64,000 bases of DNA from Paucilactobacillus vaccinostercus DSM 20634 (GTDB lineage Bacteria; Bacillota; Bacilli; Lactobacillales; Lactobacillaceae), in NCBI RefSeq assembly GCF_001436295.1, contig NZ_AYYY01000043.1:1-64000 (forward strand), given 5' to 3'. A program made the position numbers and the translations under genes. This document shows positions 59,324 to 64,000 of this stretch, one piece after another. The notes beneath the pieces were generated by a model. That model was not told where the DNA came from, did not search any database, and worked only from the letters and a program-made list of their open reading frames with translations. Numbering within the stretch: the first letter of the stretch is position 1; every line of letters starts with the position of its first letter.

Positions 59324-60502
59324 TCATCGTAAGATATCAATTAAATTCTTGTTGGCAGCCTGTTTGGCGGGTAAAATACCAAAGACCAATCCAACCGTTG
59401 TCGACACACCGAGTGCCAGAATAACTGACGACAGCGAAACCACTGCTTTATATGGAATAAAGGCCGAAATAATTGCGGCAATTCCCACTCCCAAACCAAA
59501 GCCGATCACACCACCAATAACGGTCAGGATAATCGCTTCAATTAGAAATTGTGCCATAATCGCTCGCTGGGTCGCCCCAACCGCCAATCGAATTCCAATT
59601 TCTTGTGTCCGTTCAGAAACCGAGATATACATCATGTTCATAACCCCGATTCCCGCAATGAATAGAGAAATTGCGGCAATGGCCGAAACAAAGTATGTCA
59701 ATGTATCAATCATATGCCCGACTTCATTCAGTGCATCACTATCTTCATACTCATAACTACCATAGGCAGCATGACTACCATTTTTGTTCAGTAAGCGTTG
59801 TGCATGCTTGCCTAAATGTTTGACTTTCGCCCCACTCAAAAAGGTTAATTTGATTTCATTTCCAGAAGTTGTCGACTGAAACCGGTAGTATGCCCGCTGA
59901 GGAACCAAGACATTACTTGGATTTTCAGAATGATCCACATATACACCAATAATTTGATAGCTCTGCCCGTTGATCGCTATGTTTCGTCCCAATGCATTCT
60001 GACTGCCATGAAAAATCTTTTTCGCCAAGCCACGGGAAATATTAGCCACATTATTTTCCATCACATTATCGTTAGTAGTAATGCGCTGACCTGCAATCAT
60101 CGTCTTGGTCGTCTTTTTAACTGGTTTTAATTCAACCAAGTGGTTACGATCATTGAGCTGCGCCTGAACGCTCGATGGCATGCCAAAGCTATTGTCCTTC
60201 GCCATAATCTTGATACTATCAATTTTAAGCTTATTATCCGATTTCAAGAGGCTTAAATCGGACTGATCGAACCCATTTGCACTAGAGGTGCCATCCGAAT
60301 AATAATTAATAATTGCTGTCTGCTTACCCGTTTTTGTGGCATGAAACTGCTTTAGCGTATCCTGCTTCACACCATTTCCAAGTGACATAATCGTAATCAC
60401 CGAGGCAATGCCAATAATGATCCCAATCATGGTTAAAAAGCTTCGTTTCGGATGAGAACGCAGCGATCGCAAGGCAGAGATAATCAATTCTTTGACTAAC
60501 AT
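59324..60502 (-). CDS. MacB-like ABC transporter permease
   Basis: A 392-aa FtsX-type permease: one N-terminal membrane segment (SFLTMIGIIIGIASVITIMS), a large extracellular MacB core (about 45-260) and three C-terminal segments (ISLFIAGIGVMNMMYISVSE, AIILTVIGGVIGFGLGVGIA, VILALGVSTTVGLVFGILPA). It would form a mechano-transmission exporter with the two upstream genes. It starts 7 nt inside the ATPase gene end. Confidence 0.88.
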   Translation of the reverse strand: MLVKELIISALRSLRSHPKRSFLTMIGIIIGIASVITIMSLGNGVKQDTLKQFHATKTGKQTAIINYYSDGTSSANGFDQSDLSLLKSDNKLKIDSIKIMAKDNSFGMPSSVQAQLNDRNHLVELKPVKKTTKTMIAGQRITTNDNVMENNVANISRGLAKKIFHGSQNALGRNIAINGQSYQIIGVYVDHSENPSNVLVPQRAYYRFQSTTSGNEIKLTFLSGAKVKHLGKHAQRLLNKNGSHAAYGSYEYEDSDALNEVGHMIDTLTYFVSAIAAISLFIAGIGVMNMMYISVSERTQEIGIRLAVGATQRAIMAQFLIEAIILTVIGGVIGFGLGVGIAAIISAFIPYKAVVSLSSVILALGVSTTVGLVFGILPAKQAANKNLIDILR

Positions 60503-61182
60503 GATCTCATCCCCTTGTCGCTTGAGATTCGACCATCCGTGATTTTAACAATTCGATCACACATTTGCGCTAAGTGATCGTCATGGGTAACCATGATAAT
60601 TGTTGTCCCTAATTCACGATTAAGATCCGTGAACAACTGCATGATATCAGCTGAATTATGGGAGTCTAACGCTCCAGTCGGTTCATCCGCAATCAAGAAG
60701 TTAGGATTAGCCACAATTGCTCGTGCAATCGCCACCCGTTGTTGCTGCCCACCGGACATATTTTTAGGCATCTTGCTACTAAATCCCGTCAATCCCACCT
60801 TATCAAGAGCCGCTTCAATTCGTTCGTTAATTTCATCTCGTCGTTTTCCGGCATATAATAATGGCAACGCAATATTTTCACCGACGTTTAAGTTCGTAAT
60901 TAGCTTAAAGTTCTGAAACACAAATCCGACCTTCTGGTTACGTAAACTGGCAAATTGACGCTGATTCAGACGCCCAATTTCCTGCTTATTAAACTGATAG
61001 TGACCTTCAAAATGATTGTCCAAGAACCCAATAATATTAATGAGCGTCGATTTACCAGAACCAGATGGGCCAACAATCGCCAAAAATTCGCCCGCCGTCA
61101 CTTTGAGCGAAATATCTTTCAAGACATGATACTGTTGGTTGCCTTGCCGATAAACTTTATTCACATTCGTTAGTTCAATCAT
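60496..61182 (-). CDS. MacB/LolD-type ABC transporter ATPase
   Basis: A 228-aa ATPase. Walker A GPSGSGKST near residue 39, Q-loop VFQNFKL, signature MSGGQQQRVAIARA, Walker B FLIADEPTGALD and a switch His (THDDH). Typical of lipoprotein/peptide exporters of the MacB class. It overlaps the adaptor gene by four bases and the permease by seven. Confidence 0.92.
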   Translation of the reverse strand: MIELTNVNKVYRQGNQQYHVLKDISLKVTAGEFLAIVGPSGSGKSTLINIIGFLDNHFEGHYQFNKQEIGRLNQRQFASLRNQKVGFVFQNFKLITNLNVGENIALPLLYAGKRRDEINERIEAALDKVGLTGFSSKMPKNMSGGQQQRVAIARAIVANPNFLIADEPTGALDSHNSADIMQLFTDLNRELGTTIIMVTHDDHLAQMCDRIVKITDGRISSDKGMRSC

Positions 61183-62225
61183 TGGTTCACCTGCTGTCCG
61201 TCTTTCACCTTTTGAGGATTGCTGATAAACTTTTCGCCCACATGAAGGCCCTGCTTAATGACAGCAAAATCACCATTCACTTTGAGGTTAACCTTGGTTT
61301 GATGTGCCCGCCCATTTTTCACAAGCATGACAACCGTCCGCCCGTTACGATGCAAAACTGCGGAACGGGGAATTCTTAGGTAAGTCTGTGCCACTGCGAC
61401 GCTGACGTGCTGTCCGTCCAGTAGCTGCTTTCGACACTTAACACTAAATTGATAAAGTGCTGTGTTTGTTTTACTACTTGTATCCGGAAGTTGATCGACG
61501 TTACTAATCGTTCCCTTAAATTTCTGCTGCCCCGCAAGTGCCGTGAGCGCAACAGATTCCCCCTGCTTGATCTTATGATAGTCATATTCAGAGACATATC
61601 CCTGAATTTGGTGCCCATTTGAACTAACCTTAACAACTGGTTGACCGCTGGCACCATTTTTAACACTTACTGTCCCACTGAACGGTGCCGTCACCTGGGA
61701 GTCATTATTACTACTAGCAGTCGTTACCTCTAATTGATCGTTATTAACGGTTGCCTGTGCAGAATTGATATCTGCTTGCAGTGACTGAACCTGGTCATTA
61801 AGATCTGCATAGTTATCCGCTGTCGATGATAACTGTGCCAACTGTCCCTTAAGGGTTGTTAGCTGTCGTTGCTTCAAGGCAAGGTTAGCTTGATCACTAC
61901 TTAAAGTGTTTTGCAGTGCTTTTAGTTTATTAATCTGGGCAACATCATTAGTCGTTACCAAAGTTTCGCCCTTCTCGACCGCCATATTATTTTTTACAAG
62001 CACCGTAACTTTACCGTCTGGTAATTTCAAAGTCTCCTGTCGAATCGGCATAACGGTCCCCGTTTCAACCAAATCCGGTGTTTTGGTGACCGTCATAATA
62101 TGATAACGATCACGTAAGGCCGCCTGTTTCTTTGCGCTATGCGCCCGAATTAATCCCCCACCAATGATGAGAACCACCAGTACTACAAAAATAATGACAC
62201 GTTTTGATCGCCAAAAATGCTTCAA
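61179..62225 (-). CDS. HlyD-like membrane-fusion/adaptor protein of the ABC exporter
   Basis: A 348-aa adaptor: N-terminal membrane segment (VIIFVVLVVLIIGGGLI), lipoyl-like halves (TVLVKNNMAVEKGETLV and DSQVTAPFSGTVSVKNGASG), a helical hairpin between them (residues 85-165) and a beta-barrel. TTG start with GGGAGG. With the next two genes it makes a complete MacA/MacB-like exporter for a drug or peptide in a Gram-positive host. Confidence 0.87.
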   Translation of the reverse strand: MKHFWRSKRVIIFVVLVVLIIGGGLIRAHSAKKQAALRDRYHIMTVTKTPDLVETGTVMPIRQETLKLPDGKVTVLVKNNMAVEKGETLVTTNDVAQINKLKALQNTLSSDQANLALKQRQLTTLKGQLAQLSSTADNYADLNDQVQSLQADINSAQATVNNDQLEVTTASSNNDSQVTAPFSGTVSVKNGASGQPVVKVSSNGHQIQGYVSEYDYHKIKQGESVALTALAGQQKFKGTISNVDQLPDTSSKTNTALYQFSVKCRKQLLDGQHVSVAVAQTYLRIPRSAVLHRNGRTVVMLVKNGRAHQTKVNLKVNGDFAVIKQGLHVGEKFISNPQKVKDGQQVNQ

Positions 62226-62432
62226 AATATTTCCTCCCTATTATCCCATTCAACACCACGCCTCATATTGCACTGAACGTTTTTGCCGAGAGGCGCAATC
62301 TTTTTTTAACGTGTGATTTTCACCTTTTAACGTGCACTGCGCTTCCCAAGAATTAAAAAACAACTAAAATTCTGTAACCGTTGTCATTTTGTTTTATACT
62401 GAAAGTATCAAAATAGAAATGGAGTCTTTCTC

Positions 62433-63023
62433 ATGACCAAGTTTAATCAACCACCCGTGACTATTTCGGTTCTCGCCTTATCGGAAAAAGTTGGAAAAAC
62501 CACGACGGCCTATTTTATTGCCGCAAATCTACTCAAATTGAATCACAATGTTACGATTCAGCGCGTCGATCAAGACGACAGCGTTATTCTGTCAAACAAT
62601 CCTGATCAACAGCAATTTAACCTTCTAGATTGCACAGCGACACTAGATACTCAGCAAGATCAAACTGCCATTCAACACTCCCAATTATTTGTCATTCCCG
62701 TATTTTTGACCGCTTATTCCATCAATGAAATTGAACAAACCATTGCCAAAATCAGCGAGTTTAAACAGCAAATCGCCAATGCCAGCATTTTTATTCTGCC
62801 GCGCAAAATCGAAAGTCAAGGCTCCGACACAGCCAAAAATCTTTACGGGTTGCTCAGAAACAATTACAAAAATGATTCTCGCATTGTTTTGCTCCCCACC
62901 ATTCCATGGGTAACAAATCTAAAGGTCAGCCCTAACCAACTTTCGGCAGCAGACAGCAGCACTTCCAATGAGCAACTTTCAAAAGCTTATGCACCAGTTG
63001 TCGATCAGCTTCACCTGGATTAG
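62433..63023 (+). CDS. ParA-like P-loop ATPase, orphan
   Basis: A 196-aa small ATPase of the MinD/ParA class with a deviant Walker A: SEKVGKTTTAYFIAANLL (KGGVGKTT in ParA, so the signature first Lys is replaced). Walker A' region LLDCTATLD carries Asp. VTIQRVDQDDSV follows the first strand. No ParB or parS is visible. The role could be positioning of another cell structure; unknown. Terminator follows. Confidence 0.65.
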   Translation: MTKFNQPPVTISVLALSEKVGKTTTAYFIAANLLKLNHNVTIQRVDQDDSVILSNNPDQQQFNLLDCTATLDTQQDQTAIQHSQLFVIPVFLTAYSINEIEQTIAKISEFKQQIANASIFILPRKIESQGSDTAKNLYGLLRNNYKNDSRIVLLPTIPWVTNLKVSPNQLSAADSSTSNEQLSKAYAPVVDQLHLD

Positions 63024-63035
63024 GATTTTAATCAC

Positions 63036-63085
63036 AAAAAAGCGAAGATGTGTGACGCGTATATCGATCACATCTTCGCTTTTTG
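63036..63085. terminator. Bidirectional terminator
   Basis: AAAAAAGCGAAGATGTG...CACATCTTCGCTTTTT stem, between convergent genes. Confidence 0.85.
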
Positions 63086-63099
63086 ACTATTTACTCCAA

Positions 63100-63603
63100 T
63101 TAATCGGTCTTGCGATTATCAGATTCATGTGAAGATTGCGCGGTTGTCCGTCCCAAATAGGTCCGTTCAGCTTCCTCGCGAGCAGCAATTGCTTCTTCCA
63201 TCGTTGGAAATGATTTCAATAACACATAACGATTATGTCGCATTAGTCGAGCAAACCAAGTGTCAGAATGTTTATCGTACGATACCCCTAAATGCCCGGT
63301 TTTATTCCGGACGGACTTCTTCAGAGATGAATACAAAATACCATGTTCATCTGAAAAATTACTTACATCCCCAGTATACCGGCGAAATACCGGATTAGTC
63401 CGCGAACGCTCTTTCATCAAGTCACGCCTTAGGCAACCACAACTTTTCGTCACCCCATGGCGCAGTCGAACACCCGTTACGATCACATGGTTACCACAGT
63501 TGCACTCACACAACCACCGTGAATTTCCACGCGCGTCGCTGGGTTCTTCCCCAATTACTAGTAACCGTGTAAATCTTTGTCCGATTAAATTCATCTTTTT
63601 CAT
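63100..63603 (-). CDS. AP2-domain DNA-binding protein with zinc ribbon-like N-terminus
   Basis: A 167-aa protein. Residues 1-60 hold a possible zinc site (CECNCGN...KSCGCL) and resemble the N-terminal part of HNH/AP2 homing proteins. Residues 95-150 are an AP2 domain (KTGHLGVSYDKHSDTWFARL, VLLKSFPTMEEAIAAREEAE). No HNH nuclease core is visible, so it may be the DNA-binding remnant of a homing endonuclease or a small regulator. TAGGAGTGA ribosome site. Confidence 0.75.
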   Translation of the reverse strand: MKKMNLIGQRFTRLLVIGEEPSDARGNSRWLCECNCGNHVIVTGVRLRHGVTKSCGCLRRDLMKERSRTNPVFRRYTGDVSNFSDEHGILYSSLKKSVRNKTGHLGVSYDKHSDTWFARLMRHNRYVLLKSFPTMEEAIAAREEAERTYLGRTTAQSSHESDNRKTD

Positions 63604-64000
63604 TGTTCGTCACTCCTAATTAATTAGACCATCACATTGACCTTTAAAAGAATCTTTCTGTAGGTTGAACAAGCAATATAAAATCAAATTAATTGTCATC
63701 ATTAGAAAATATTGGTAAAACTATATTACTATCAAACCCTTCTCTGAGTTATATGACTACTTTAATCCTCATTCTTGTTGTTGCACTACATCAGCGTTTC
63801 GTTCAAATTAAGGCTGTGCTAAACAATATATTTTTGACTCAATGATCAATGAAATCAACTATTACGTTTGTTCATTATCACCCGATTTATCACTATAATT
63901 TCGCCTAAAAGGCCCTTACTGAAATTATTAAAAAAATATAATCCACCATTTCAAATGTTGACTCATAATCCCTGTCGGTGTATGCTCTACAAGGATATTT
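63604..64000. other. Gene-free AT-rich stretch at the window end
   Basis: No open frame with a ribosome site, tRNA, clear promoter or terminator was found on either strand. A gene may begin just beyond the window edge. Confidence 0.5.

Overview
The window is a Lactobacillaceae chromosome segment (moderate GC, Firmicute-type Shine-Dalgarno sites, hydroxycinnamate-reductase-type genes, GH3/GPH sugar genes) carrying most of a temperate siphophage. The prophage fills roughly 1-38.7 kb. Its right boundary is at a tRNA-Gly gene beside the integrase; its left attachment site lies beyond base 1.

Prophage layout, read leftward on the minus strand from about 31.4 kb: cro-like repressor, small early genes, RecT plus a RecE-like nuclease, a DnaD-type replication organiser, AntA/KilA-C antirepressor, a DUF1064 nuclease, a TspO moron on the opposite strand, the ArpU-like late regulator, a 1 kb non-coding packaging/tRNA-like region, terminase, portal, head genes (Listeria A118-like order), tail genes, baseplate genes with split FN3 domains, holin and GH25 endolysin. 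Rightward from 31.5 kb: CI/ImmA repressor pair, a stand-alone HsdR-N nuclease-like protein, a surface lipoprotein, a GIY-YIG-like protein, a HipA-like kinase/DUF3037 pair and the integrase. Most of that arm is lysogenic cargo.

The most notable prophage signals are: a complete -1 frameshift signal (slippery C CCA AAA plus stem-loop) that would append an Ig-like domain to the major capsid protein; a tRNA-like element with good acceptor, D and T arms but no anticodon arm; five repeats at exactly 11-bp spacing next to the packaging region; FN3 domains cut at the same place by two successive gene boundaries; and the kinase/DUF3037 cassette.

The host part (38.7-64 kb) holds a UvrA paralogue, a membrane GGDEF protein, a flavin-based reductase cluster (HcrB/HcrA-like, LysR, ApbE), two aldehyde-stress-type genes with MerR-type 19-bp-spacer promoters, a beta-glucoside island (GPH transporter, GH3, AraC regulator, cre site), an M20 peptidase, a TetR/NAD(P)-binding pair with clear operators, a MacB-like three-gene ABC exporter, an orphan ParA-like ATPase and an AP2-domain protein. 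All functional names come from reading motifs and gene order; no database search was run.
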